The position numbers and the translations under genes are program-made. The notes below the pieces were generated by a model. It worked only from the letters and a program-made list of their open reading frames with translations. It had not been told where the DNA came from and made no database searches. Shown in pieces: positions 32,184-42,264 of a stretch of DNA of 64,000 nucleotides (positions are counted from its first letter, which is position 1; each line of letters starts with the position of its first letter). Source of the stretch: Spirochaetia bacterium UBA5763 (lineage in GTDB: Bacteria > Spirochaetota > UBA4802 > UBA5550). The DNA lies in the NCBI GenBank assembly GCA_002418835.1, contig DIEX01000015.1, positions 1 to 64,000 on the forward strand, in the 5' to 3' direction.

Positions 32184-34439
32184 ATGAATCTCCAATTATT
32201 CCGGCAAATTAAAAACAGGATTGGGCACCTCTCTCTGCGTGCTAAGGTTCTTCTTATTACTGGCACAGTTCTTGTTTCTCTCATATTAACTGCGGGTATC
32301 GGAGTGGATTTTCTGATCAGGGAGAGCTTTGAAAGACTTGAGAGGGATTGGATCAGGGGTAATGCTTTAAGGATTGAAAAGCTTTTTACACTGGAAGCTG
32401 ATTCAATGCAGCGAATAACCCATGACTATGCAGTGTGGACCGATACCTATGATTTCGTCAGAACTTCTGACCCGGCGTACATTAAAGTTAATATTAATCT
32501 GGATGTATTTAAAAATCTCCAGATCTATGGAACTTTTATCTATTATCCTGACGGTAAAAGAAAGACCGGGATTATTTTGAACAGTGACGGAGTATCCCTT
32601 GCAGGTGCCGGAGATGAATGGGATCAGGCACTGGGCAGTATTGCGCGCAAGGTGGTATCCGGCAAAACTCCTTTGCTTAACGGGCTTATTAAAAACAGGG
32701 ATGATCTCTTCATTATATCAAGCCATACTATTCTGCGTTATGAAGGTGACGGTGTACCCTCAGGCTGCTTAATACATGTTAGAAAGGTGGACAGCGCGTT
32801 TCTTCAGAGATTTTCTGATACTGCGGGGATTACAATTAATCTCGCTGATATACCCCCCGATAAAGCTTCATCATTAGCTGAAGTCCAGGGATCCGGCAAC
32901 TATTTTATCTGCACAGAGCAGGAGATAGTACACCTTAATATAGTACTTAGAGATATAAACGGCAGGGATGCGGGTGTGGTCGTCTCTCACCTGGGACGTG
33001 ATATCAACAGGGAGAGCCGCCGGGCCAGGGTGATGTTCTATGTGGTACTTGGACTTGTGCTTATAGTATCGGGATTCCTTGCGCATTACCTGATCAACAG
33101 GCTTGTTCTTGCAAGGCTTGAAAAGATGCTGAAAGAGGTGCGTAATGTCCGTGAAACGCTGGATCTTTCAAAGAGGCTTGAAGTGCGCGAGTGGGACGAG
33201 CTTGATGACCTTGCAGGCGGGATAAACCTGATGCTTGATGCCATTGAGGAGCAGAAGGCGTACCGCGATAAGGCTGAGTCCGAAAAGGAGGCTATGCAGG
33301 AGTATATGCTCCAGCTTAAAAAGATGGAGGCCATGGGTACACTGGCAGGAGGGATCGCGCATGATTTCAACAATATGCTTGTGAGCATACTGGGCTCTGC
33401 GGGGCTTCTCCGGAATGATATTCCGGGAGGTAGCCCGCTTCTCGAATATGTTGATATTATTGAAAAATCCGGGCAGAATGCCGGAGCCCTTGTACGCCAG
33501 ATGCTTACTCTTGGTAAAGGATATACCTCTCTTAAAATCTATTTCAGTGTAGGGCAGACTATAAATGACATGCTGAGTCTGGTAAAGATCACACTCCCCG
33601 AAAATATTTATTTAAACCTGCATTCTTCAGAAAAGGATGATCTGATCTATGCTGATATAACCCAATTCCAGCAGCTTATTGTAAACATGGTTACCAATGC
33701 ATCCCATGCCATGGCCGGCAGAAGCAGAGGTGATATAGATATTTATGTCAGGGGGGTAATTCTCCCTTCAGAGGGCTCTCGCCCCGAAACAGGGAGTCTG
33801 GCAGAAGGGAGATATATGCAGATTGAAATTACAGATTCAGGAGAGGGTATACCTCCTGATATCAGGGATAAAATATTTGAGCCTTTCTTCTCAACAAAAC
33901 CTGTGGGTTCAGGCACAGGGCTCGGTTTAAGTGTTGTTTATCAGTTTGTCATTGCCAACGGCGGTTCCATAGGAGTTGAAAGTGACCCTGGCAGAGGCAC
34001 AAGCTTCTTTATGCATTTCCCGGCAGTTGTTGAAAGGAGAAGAGTGATCCCGCGCCCCGATGGAGCTGAAATCGGAATTCTTGTTGTTGATGATGATCCC
34101 CTTGTTAGAAGAACAATTGTTGCCGGGCTTAAAAGAGTGGGGTACCTTGTTTTTGATGCGGGGAGCGGTCAGTCGGCACTTAACATAATTGATGAGTCGG
34201 CAGAGGATATACAGCTTATAATAACTGACCAGATGATGCCGGGAATGAGCGGGAATGAACTGAGAAAAAGAGTTGCATCTCTCTGCCCGGGACTCCCTGT
34301 TATACTTATGTCCGGGTACACGTCAGGTCTTGATGATAAAGATGATAAAAACAGCGGATTCGCCAGGATCCTTATGAAGCCCATAACTATCGATCAGCTC
34401 GATAAAATCATCAACGAAGTTCTTAACACCCCGTTATAG
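32184..34439 (+). CDS. CHASE4 hybrid sensor histidine kinase
   Basis: This 751-aa inner-membrane sensor has, in order: a transmembrane helix (about 18-44), a periplasmic CHASE4 domain (ITHDYAVWTDTYDFV near 75-90), a second helix (about 283-306), HAMP (about 307-360), a HisKA-type dimerisation domain with phospho-accepting H393 in GGIAHDFNNML, an ATPase domain with N box MVTNASHAM, DSGEGIPPDI and GTGLGLSVVYQF, and a receiver domain with D682 in TDQMMPGMSG and a conserved K near the end (LMKPIT). The final domain may serve as a phosphate sink or internal output. The ligand is unknown. No cognate regulator is adjacent. It starts at ATG 32184, 57 bases after the repeat. Confidence 0.92.
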   Translation: MNLQLFRQIKNRIGHLSLRAKVLLITGTVLVSLILTAGIGVDFLIRESFERLERDWIRGNALRIEKLFTLEADSMQRITHDYAVWTDTYDFVRTSDPAYIKVNINLDVFKNLQIYGTFIYYPDGKRKTGIILNSDGVSLAGAGDEWDQALGSIARKVVSGKTPLLNGLIKNRDDLFIISSHTILRYEGDGVPSGCLIHVRKVDSAFLQRFSDTAGITINLADIPPDKASSLAEVQGSGNYFICTEQEIVHLNIVLRDINGRDAGVVVSHLGRDINRESRRARVMFYVVLGLVLIVSGFLAHYLINRLVLARLEKMLKEVRNVRETLDLSKRLEVREWDELDDLAGGINLMLDAIEEQKAYRDKAESEKEAMQEYMLQLKKMEAMGTLAGGIAHDFNNMLVSILGSAGLLRNDIPGGSPLLEYVDIIEKSGQNAGALVRQMLTLGKGYTSLKIYFSVGQTINDMLSLVKITLPENIYLNLHSSEKDDLIYADITQFQQLIVNMVTNASHAMAGRSRGDIDIYVRGVILPSEGSRPETGSLAEGRYMQIEITDSGEGIPPDIRDKIFEPFFSTKPVGSGTGLGLSVVYQFVIANGGSIGVESDPGRGTSFFMHFPAVVERRRVIPRPDGAEIGILVVDDDPLVRRTIVAGLKRVGYLVFDAGSGQSALNIIDESAEDIQLIITDQMMPGMSGNELRKRVASLCPGLPVILMSGYTSGLDDKDDKNSGFARILMKPITIDQLDKIINEVLNTPL

Positions 34440-34582
34440 TGATCTTATATTAAATTCAACCTGCACATATCCGATTTAATTAATCAGATCTCTGAATCAT
34501 CGGACTCATACCGGGTATTCAGTTATTATGCTTTACAAAATATTATATTGATATTCTGCTTAGAATTTCTGCATATAAAGTA

Positions 34583-36184
34583 ATGTGGCGGTGGGGTATG
34601 AGCAGCATCCTTACAATGGCAGCAAATATTATCGGCGGAGTGGGTCTTGTACTTCTCGGTATGGCCATCATGTCTGAGGGGCTTCAGTCTCTTGCAGGTG
34701 ACGGTGTTAAGAAGCTCCTCAGCCGTTTCACAGGGAACCCCCTGGCCGGTGTTATGACAGGGACTGGTGTTACTGTTCTTATCCACTCATCAAGCGCCAC
34801 AATTCTTGCCACAATAGGTTTTGTCAACGCAGGGCTTTTGTCTCTCCCCCAGGCCATCGGTATTATATTCGGGTCAAATCTCGGGACCACCTCCACAGGA
34901 TGGATCGTTGCACTTGTGGGATTTAAATTTCATATAAGCACTTTTACACTTCCGCTCATAACAGTGGGAGCGCTGATGAAACTTTTTCTTAAAGGGAAAA
35001 AGACTTCAATCGGTATGGCCATCGCCGGTTTCGGCCTTCTGTTTCTCGGTGCCGATATTCTTCAGGCGGGTATGAGGGAAACAGGCGGATTTATTCAGCT
35101 TGCAGGGTATTCTTTCTTCTCGTGGCATGATCGCTTTATACTCACAGGTATGGGTTTTCTTCTGACTTTCCTGCTTCAGTCTTCCACTGTGGCTATAGTC
35201 GCAACACTGGCTGCGCTGGGTTCAGGGACTGTCACAATGGAGCAGGCTGCTCTCCTTGTTGTGGGGCTCAATACAGGGAAGGTATATTACGGTCTGCTTG
35301 GATTTATCGGGGCATCAGTGGCGGGTAAACGTTCAGCACTTGTGCATATTTTTTTCAACCTTACCACGGGTGTTATTCTTTTTGCTCTGGTTGATTTTTT
35401 TATACCTCCTGTTATAAAGCTCTGTGAATATTTTGGAACTTCTTCCCCGTCTATTATAATATGTACGCTTCATACTGCTTTCAATCTGCTGGGAATTATA
35501 TTCTGGCTCCCGCTATATAAACCAATTGCTCTGCTCATGGGGCGGCTTATCCCTGAGAGAGGGCCTGTTCTTACCCGTTTTCTCGATTACCGTGTTGCCA
35601 CAGTTCCCCATGTCGCTGTTGAAACAGCAAGGCTTACTATTGTTGAGGTGGGAAAAGTTGTTCTTACCGCAGTGCGGGATCTGGTTGTCGGTGAAAAATC
35701 TTATAGCGAGGCTATTTCCAGCCTGGGCTCGGTTGATGTCGCACTGAACGAAACAAGGAGGTATCTGTCATTTGTCGTTTCATCCCCTGACTCAAACCAG
35801 GTGCATCGTCAGCATCTTGATGTTATACATGCCATGGAACACCTGACACGTCTTGTTGAAGCCTGCCGTGAGTTTGATAATGTCTGCACCACTGCACGTT
35901 CAGAATATCTCCGTAAACTTACTTTAAGCCAGCTTGGAGAATTTGATCAGATTATAAAATGGCTCGAAGGGGAGATCCCTGAAGCCCCGCTGCATAACGT
36001 GGAGCATATATCCGCGATGTTCGCAGATCTCCGGCGCAAAAAGCGCACAGAAATGATTGGTGATATCGCCCAGGGGGGTATGAATCCTGATATGGGATTT
36101 GAACATCTTGAAGCTATGAGGTGGATTGACAGGATAGCGTATCATGTATGGAGATCTATTTTACATCTCAGTCAGAAGTACTGA
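34583..36184 (+). CDS. Na+/phosphate symporter family protein with PhoU-like tail
   Basis: The 533-aa protein has two inverted Na/Pi-cotransporter repeats with the typical glutamine/serine signatures: TGVTVLIHSSSATILATIGFV (about 60-80) and FLLTFLLQSSTVAIVATLAA (about 190-210), plus GSNLGTTSTGWIVA and GLNTGKVYYGLLG. About eight membrane helices end near residue 330; a C-terminal PhoU-like helical domain (about 350-533) follows. It probably imports phosphate with sodium or exports other anions. The start is uncertain: ATG 34583 has no clear ribosome site, and ATG 34598 lies just after GGTGGGG. Not linked to pst or pho genes here. Confidence 0.88.
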   Translation: MWRWGMSSILTMAANIIGGVGLVLLGMAIMSEGLQSLAGDGVKKLLSRFTGNPLAGVMTGTGVTVLIHSSSATILATIGFVNAGLLSLPQAIGIIFGSNLGTTSTGWIVALVGFKFHISTFTLPLITVGALMKLFLKGKKTSIGMAIAGFGLLFLGADILQAGMRETGGFIQLAGYSFFSWHDRFILTGMGFLLTFLLQSSTVAIVATLAALGSGTVTMEQAALLVVGLNTGKVYYGLLGFIGASVAGKRSALVHIFFNLTTGVILFALVDFFIPPVIKLCEYFGTSSPSIIICTLHTAFNLLGIIFWLPLYKPIALLMGRLIPERGPVLTRFLDYRVATVPHVAVETARLTIVEVGKVVLTAVRDLVVGEKSYSEAISSLGSVDVALNETRRYLSFVVSSPDSNQVHRQHLDVIHAMEHLTRLVEACREFDNVCTTARSEYLRKLTLSQLGEFDQIIKWLEGEIPEAPLHNVEHISAMFADLRRKKRTEMIGDIAQGGMNPDMGFEHLEAMRWIDRIAYHVWRSILHLSQKY

Positions 36185-36469
36185 CAATCCGCTGTATTAT
36201 TTTGTATAGGATAAGCACAGGCTCCCCGTTAACCGGAGTTTTGCTCTAATATTATAATTATTTATACTGTAAAACGCTTTATGTTTTTATTACACGTTTT
36301 TATGAGAATTAATATTTGATTCTGCCGCAAAAACTGGAAAAAAAAATATTCAAAAAATAATAAGGCTGAATAAAACTTGCATCTTCTCGGGCTATTTATA
36401 TTATCTTGTCAGCATCAGGTGTAATTATAACCGGCATCCCTTTTTAAAAACAGCATAGGATGGAACCCT

Positions 36470-39235
36470 GTGAAATCAAAACTGACTCTTCTCGTGCGAT
36501 TTTTCCCGCTGATTATATTCATACTCTCAATTTTTTTTCTCTTATTCAAATTGGACTACAGAACCGTTAATCCTTTTAATTTTAATGAGGACCTGAAGCA
36601 TCCTTTTTTTGCGTCAAAGGGGATTGATGGAAATTTTTATGCAATAGATAATTCAAAGACCCGTGTAATCATCTTTAACAGGGACCGTTTAATACTGAAT
36701 ATTATAAACGGGGGTTCAAGAGATGATGAGGCATTCTTTTATGCTTCATCTGTCCATAAAGGGGACGATGGTTTTATATATCTTATTAATATTGTTAATT
36801 CCCTTAACAGGTACGCAGTTGATAAGGAGGAGATCCTGCGGTTTACTCCTGAAGGTAAATTCGACAGAGTTATGTTCCGGAAAAACTATGACGATAAAGA
36901 CGCCCCTGTAAGATGGGGGAGGCTTACGAGCCTGCATGAGCAGAATGATGAAATCCGCGCGTATTATATTTATCCGGACGGCATTGACCTTGTCAGGATA
37001 AATAAGGGGAGCGCGTTAGTACAGAAGGATTCCATACTTACCGGTCACCTTTCCGGTATGCCTGTCAAGGGTATTGATCCTGATATGAAAGGGGGAGCAG
37101 TGTATCTCACAAAGAAGGGTGAGATATTCAGGATGTCTCCTGATGGCAGAACATCTTTAGCCTATGACGGGAAATGGGACCCTGAAGGGGAGAAATCTGT
37201 TCCCGGACATATCTCTTATATAACAGGTGGCACAATAGTATTCAGCGACCTCGAAAAAAGAGGGATTTATAAAATAGATGATAAGAATAATGTCCGTGAG
37301 CTTATCGGTCCCTCTGACCTGCAGAAACTCTCTCTCCCCCCTTATGAAGAGCGTATAAAAAACATGAAAGCATTCAATGACGGGTCGGTGATAGAGATAT
37401 TCGGTGATACTTTAATTTACAGCGAAGGGGATACATTCAAGACCTACAGTACAAAACTGAGAATTAATAACGTCGATGTGTTCCTCAGGTTTTTCTGGGC
37501 TTTCTCAGCTCTTGCCGCAGCGGTGACACTGCTTATTCTGATATTCCAGATTTACAAGTACATTCTTCACTACAGCATCCCCCTTATACTAAAGCAGATC
37601 GGGGTCTATGTGCCCATAGTAATTGCTGTGATGGTATTCACAAGCTGGTATATCCAGAGGGATTATTCCACCAGAATAAAGCGTGAGATGGTCAACAGGC
37701 TCACCGGGCTTCTTAATCTGGTTCCGCAGGAAATAGACGGTGATATTGTTGAATCTATAAAAGACCCTCATGACTATATGAGTGAAAGATATATGCTGCT
37801 GAGAGAGAGGCTCCATTCAGTACTTAACTATAACCGGGATGAATGGAGTGCGCCTTTTTATGTTCTGATCCACAGAAAGATCGGGAAGTGGCAGTACATG
37901 ATGATAGACTACGATGATTCAACACAGGTCTACTGGCCCTACGAATACAACCCGGATGGAGGGTATATCGATGAAGTCATGGCAGGAAATATTGTAACAG
38001 ATTTTTCCGAAGACCAGGAGGGTATGTGGCTCTTCGGAAACGCGCCGCTGCGTAATTCAAAGGGTGAGATAGTGGCAGTTGCTGAAATCGGGGCGGACCT
38101 CTACAATTTTAAGAATTATGAAAAGATGTTTTTTCAGAAAATAATGAAGGTCATGCTGATCTCCATTTCAATTATTGCCGTTGTTATAATATTTGTTTCG
38201 TATTTCATGATGACTGCGATCAGGAATCTCAGAAACGGTGTTCAGCAGATTGCAGGGGGCGCCTGGGATGCAAGGGTTACAATCCGGACCCGCGATGAGG
38301 TGCAGGATCTCGGTGACGGATTTAACAGCATGGCAGATTCAATACGGAATTATATCAGCGAGATATCTGAGATTAACCGGGTATATTTTAAGTTCATGCC
38401 TTACCAGTTTATGGAATACCTGAAGATTAAAAATATCACTGAGCTTAAGTTGGGTGACCATGCCCAGGGTTTTATGAGCGTCATGTTCTCTGATATACGC
38501 TCCTTTACATCACACAGCGAAGCTGTTACCCCGAAGGAGAACTTCAGGTTTGTGAATCATTTCCTTTCTCTCACAGGCCCGGAGATCAGGCTCCATAACG
38601 GTTTCATAGACAAGTATATCGGTGATGCAATCATGGCGCTGTTCCCTGATGCCAATGATGCCCTGGATGCCGCCATATCAATGTACAGAAAGACATGCAT
38701 TGATCCTTCAACAAGGATAAACATAGGGAGAGAGGCAATCGCTATAGGTATAGGTATATACACAGGCCCGGTAATGCTGGGGATCGTTGGTGAGGAGGAG
38801 CGGATGTCATCAACAGTTATCTCTGACAGCGTTAATATCGCCTCCAGGATCGAGTCACTCACCAAGCGCTACGGCACAGGGATATTGATCAGTAAGAGCA
38901 CGCTTAATTCCCTGTCAAATCCTGAAAAGTATAATTACAGGTTTCTGGGTAATATTCAGGTCAAGGGTAAGAACGAACCTGTTGGTATTTTTGAGATTCT
39001 TGATGCCCTTGATGATAAATTGAAGTTAAAGCGGATTAAAACAAAGGAACCTTTTGAGTCTGCAATAAAGGCTTATCATAAAGGGAACTTTGATCATGCG
39101 GTGGCGTGGTTCAGTGAGGTGCTTGAATCTGACAAAGACGATCCCGCAGCAATTATGTATCTTGAAATGAGCCGCGATGCCGTCAGTGAAAATGCCGGTT
39201 CAGGACGTATGTTTATATTTGACAGCAAGGAGTAA
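36470..39235 (+). CDS. Membrane-bound class III nucleotidyl cyclase with large sensor region
   Basis: This 921-aa protein probably makes cAMP (or cGMP). It has an N-terminal membrane helix (about 9-26), an extracytoplasmic propeller-like region of short repeats (about 40-325), a helix pair (about 340-405), a second extracytoplasmic Cache-like region (about 410-555), a helix (about 563-585), HAMP (about 586-640) and a class III cyclase domain with metal-binding D675 (FSDIRSFTSHSE) and D719 (YIGDAIMALF) and the VNIASRIESL motif. Substrate residues are not resolved. A TPR-like tail follows. GTG 36470 is the start; the ATG at 36460 is in another frame. The next gene shares this sensor architecture and starts four bases after the stop. 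Confidence 0.88.
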   Translation: MKSKLTLLVRFFPLIIFILSIFFLLFKLDYRTVNPFNFNEDLKHPFFASKGIDGNFYAIDNSKTRVIIFNRDRLILNIINGGSRDDEAFFYASSVHKGDDGFIYLINIVNSLNRYAVDKEEILRFTPEGKFDRVMFRKNYDDKDAPVRWGRLTSLHEQNDEIRAYYIYPDGIDLVRINKGSALVQKDSILTGHLSGMPVKGIDPDMKGGAVYLTKKGEIFRMSPDGRTSLAYDGKWDPEGEKSVPGHISYITGGTIVFSDLEKRGIYKIDDKNNVRELIGPSDLQKLSLPPYEERIKNMKAFNDGSVIEIFGDTLIYSEGDTFKTYSTKLRINNVDVFLRFFWAFSALAAAVTLLILIFQIYKYILHYSIPLILKQIGVYVPIVIAVMVFTSWYIQRDYSTRIKREMVNRLTGLLNLVPQEIDGDIVESIKDPHDYMSERYMLLRERLHSVLNYNRDEWSAPFYVLIHRKIGKWQYMMIDYDDSTQVYWPYEYNPDGGYIDEVMAGNIVTDFSEDQEGMWLFGNAPLRNSKGEIVAVAEIGADLYNFKNYEKMFFQKIMKVMLISISIIAVVIIFVSYFMMTAIRNLRNGVQQIAGGAWDARVTIRTRDEVQDLGDGFNSMADSIRNYISEISEINRVYFKFMPYQFMEYLKIKNITELKLGDHAQGFMSVMFSDIRSFTSHSEAVTPKENFRFVNHFLSLTGPEIRLHNGFIDKYIGDAIMALFPDANDALDAAISMYRKTCIDPSTRINIGREAIAIGIGIYTGPVMLGIVGEEERMSSTVISDSVNIASRIESLTKRYGTGILISKSTLNSLSNPEKYNYRFLGNIQVKGKNEPVGIFEILDALDDKLKLKRIKTKEPFESAIKAYHKGNFDHAVAWFSEVLESDKDDPAAIMYLEMSRDAVSENAGSGRMFIFDSKE

Positions 39236-39239
39236 TTTT

Positions 39240-42200
39240 ATGCCTAAAAGATTCTGGTTATCCTTTCTTCTTCTGCTTTTTTCAGTTTACTATCTGGCTG
39301 TCAATTCCGGCAGCTTCAGGGCCAATCCATTGAGCAGGGAGTTTGAATTCTCATCTCCCTACAGGTTCACAACAACAGCAGACAATGTAAAGTATGTTAT
39401 TGATAATGGAAAACAGCGTGTGCTTGTAATCGGCAGTGATGGTAAGGTGAAACATTCCATTCATTCTGAGCAGAAAAAGGATATGGGCCCTGAGTGCATT
39501 CAGAATATAGCTGCGGATGAATCCGGGGATCTTTATGTACATTTTTATGTTCAGGATACAAAGGGCCTCTTCACCGTGGAGGAGTATATAGCCAGGTATG
39601 ACAGTTCCGGCGGTAGTAAAAAAGTAATCTACAGTCATAAATATAATGAACCTGAAAGCCGTCTGGCGATTAACTGGGCAATTGTGCAGTTAAGATACAG
39701 CAGAGGTATTTTAAGCTGGGTCAGACTTGATGGAAATAAAGTACTTTATTCAGAACACAAAACCGGAAGCCCTGATACATCACACACCGAAAGTCTTCTT
39801 TTTGAAATGTCTGATGCCTTATCTCTGATTACTTCAATTGATGTTATTAATAACAGGAATTATGCTTATATAACCAGACAGGGAAACCTCTACAGGGTCA
39901 GGGATGGAGCGAAATCCCTTATCTACAGCGGAGACAGTGCCGGCACATTTGCATCAGGCAAAAAGCCCGGAGAACTCACTGTGCCGGGGTGGGTGCAGAT
40001 AACAGACGGGCCGGTCTATATGCTTGATATCATGCAGTCCAGGCTTTACTCCTTCAGTGATAAGGGTGAGCGTAAAATACTTTTAACTCCTGATGATATT
40101 TCGGCATCAACCGGCGGCGGGTTTGAAATGTTCTACAGGTTCGCAGTTACTTCCGGAAATATCTGCCTTACAAACGGGTCGTATTTAATCAGGGCAGCTC
40201 CTGATGGTAAAATTGTTTCTGCTGAGAATTCAGCAATACGTTCAGGGGGAACCGTAGCGGGAGATGTTTTTCTTTTTGCTATAATTGCTTTTATCGCGGT
40301 TTTCCTTGTGATAATTATCCGTGATTTCTACATCTACGGTCTGAAAAGAACCATGCCGAGAAATTTTGTCAATATAACAGGGATTATTGTAATCATGATT
40401 ATAACCATGATTATTGCAATCAATGTACTTATGCCTAACTTTGACAAAAGGTATATGAATGAAACTGAAAACAGGATCAAGGGGCTTACACAGGGGCTCA
40501 GCAGCACTCTGAATGGGGATGTCATTAATAAACTGGTTAACAGGCAATCAGATTATTATAATGATGACTACAAAAAATTCCGTGCAAGGATGATAGATGT
40601 TTTCGGGGGTTACAGCAAAGCGGAAAATTCAGAGTTCTATTTTGTCATTTATAAAAATTACGGCGGTGAACTCGCTGCCCTCATGACGCAGAACGACTCA
40701 TATGCCCCTTTTCAGACGTACGACTGGCTCAGGAGCGAAGAGGATAACCTCTACCTGGAATCAGTAAAAACCGGAGAGATATACACAGAAAAGTACTCAG
40801 ACTCAACAGGTGACTGGATATACGCAATAGGTCCAATCAAAGATTCCTCAGGTAAAGTTACTGCTGTTATTGAAATCGGGAAGAACTTCTATGCATTCAA
40901 TATGGAGAACCGCGCCGTAAGAAGAAACGTTATAATTGAGGTAATCACCGCAATTATACTGGTTCTTATGATCTTTATCGAGATATCTCTCCTCTCCAAT
41001 GTTTTATGGAGCAAAAAACGGCATCTTCAGAACAGCAGTTCACCATACGACAGGGTCAGCTTTTCAAGGTTCCTTGGTTTCCTGTATGAGTTTACCTTCA
41101 GCCTGCCACTTGGATTTATTCCTGTTTACGCGATAAAGCTGCTCGAAGGGAAAAGCTTCATGGGGATGACCCCGGAGATGGCGGGAGCTTTCCCTATTAC
41201 GCTCTCAACATCCGGAATTGTTATAGGTACAATTATAGCCGGGATTATAATGCCTAAACTGAAATGGAGAAAACTTTTTGTGACGGGGCTTCTGATGGCT
41301 GCCGCAGGGTTATTCCTTACCGGACTTTCAACAACATTCATCATGTTTACTCTAATGATGTTCTTCACCGGTATCGGCCGGGGCCTTCTCCAGATGGCTG
41401 CGCGGGGATTTATCAACACAGAGGGGAACCCTGACAAGCGTGGATTTGCCTTCTCCAATCTCATAGCCGGAGTTGTGGTGGGTATAAATGTAGGTGTTGT
41501 CATAGGTGGACAGATTGCTGACCATGTATCATACCGCGCGGTATTTTTCGCATCAGCGCTCCTTATCCCTCTTGTAATATTGTTTATACTGTTTGTAATT
41601 GAAAAAACATCCAGTGACAATGTTGTTAAATCTGCTGAACCGGCAGCGCAGGGGGCAGGGGGGATGTCGCTTTTCTCTTTCCTATCAAAGCCCATGGTGT
41701 GGGGATTCTTTCTTCTGATTTGTGTGCCTAATGCCGTTGCGTATATGTTTCTTCAGTATACATTTCTTATTGTGGCGGAGGGCGCGGGTTTCACCACAAC
41801 AGATGTGGGGCGTGCATTCATACTTAACGGTATGGCGATGTTCTATCTTGGCCCTCTCCTCTATTCTGTCAGTGTTAAGAAGATCGGTCTCAAATGGACA
41901 ATGATATCCAGTATTTTCATGTGGTCATTCAGTCTCCTTGTGTTCGCCTTTACAGGGAATATTACAGGCGCCATCATTACAATCTTTATAATGGGTATAA
42001 GCGAAGGATACGGCAATGGTGCAGTGTATATATTCTATACAGATAAGATTAAAGAAGTGAATGAATACGGAGTGGAGAAAGCCCTTGCTGTGAATGAGTT
42101 TATGACCAATATCGGGCTTGCAGCGGGACCGATAATATTCGGTGCAGCGATGCTGCTTGGTATCCGTCCCGGTATGCTTCTTATCGCCATGTCCATGAGC

Positions 42201-42260
42201 GTGCTTGCAGTAGTTTTCTTTGTGATGCACGCTGTTTCAGCCCGGAAGCAGGCAGCATAA
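39240..42260 (+). CDS. MFS transporter fused to a large sensor-like region
   Basis: From ATG 39240 (AAGGAG seven bases upstream) this is a 1006-aa protein. It repeats the plan of the preceding cyclase: membrane helix (about 5-20), extracytoplasmic propeller-like region (about 35-345), helix pair (about 355-425), Cache-like region (about 430-580) and helix (about 585-605). Instead of a cyclase it ends in a major facilitator (MFS) transporter with about 12 helices (about 625-1000), with TGIGRGLLQMAARGFINTEG and KLKWRKLFVTGLL loops. An MFS with a built-in sensor of this size is unusual. It lies between the cyclase and a DUF2156 gene (starting five bases after its stop). The substrate is unknown; a lipid is one option. 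Confidence 0.8.
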   Translation: MPKRFWLSFLLLLFSVYYLAVNSGSFRANPLSREFEFSSPYRFTTTADNVKYVIDNGKQRVLVIGSDGKVKHSIHSEQKKDMGPECIQNIAADESGDLYVHFYVQDTKGLFTVEEYIARYDSSGGSKKVIYSHKYNEPESRLAINWAIVQLRYSRGILSWVRLDGNKVLYSEHKTGSPDTSHTESLLFEMSDALSLITSIDVINNRNYAYITRQGNLYRVRDGAKSLIYSGDSAGTFASGKKPGELTVPGWVQITDGPVYMLDIMQSRLYSFSDKGERKILLTPDDISASTGGGFEMFYRFAVTSGNICLTNGSYLIRAAPDGKIVSAENSAIRSGGTVAGDVFLFAIIAFIAVFLVIIIRDFYIYGLKRTMPRNFVNITGIIVIMIITMIIAINVLMPNFDKRYMNETENRIKGLTQGLSSTLNGDVINKLVNRQSDYYNDDYKKFRARMIDVFGGYSKAENSEFYFVIYKNYGGELAALMTQNDSYAPFQTYDWLRSEEDNLYLESVKTGEIYTEKYSDSTGDWIYAIGPIKDSSGKVTAVIEIGKNFYAFNMENRAVRRNVIIEVITAIILVLMIFIEISLLSNVLWSKKRHLQNSSSPYDRVSFSRFLGFLYEFTFSLPLGFIPVYAIKLLEGKSFMGMTPEMAGAFPITLSTSGIVIGTIIAGIIMPKLKWRKLFVTGLLMAAAGLFLTGLSTTFIMFTLMMFFTGIGRGLLQMAARGFINTEGNPDKRGFAFSNLIAGVVVGINVGVVIGGQIADHVSYRAVFFASALLIPLVILFILFVIEKTSSDNVVKSAEPAAQGAGGMSLFSFLSKPMVWGFFLLICVPNAVAYMFLQYTFLIVAEGAGFTTTDVGRAFILNGMAMFYLGPLLYSVSVKKIGLKWTMISSIFMWSFSLLVFAFTGNITGAIITIFIMGISEGYGNGAVYIFYTDKIKEVNEYGVEKALAVNEFMTNIGLAAGPIIFGAAMLLGIRPGMLLIAMSMSVLAVVFFVMHAVSARKQAA

Positions 42261-42264
42261 TTAT

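Noticed and set aside
41126..41695. 189-codon minus-strand ORF
   Set aside because: Shadow of the MFS part of the gene at 39240; hydrophobic coding sequence yields open antisense frames.
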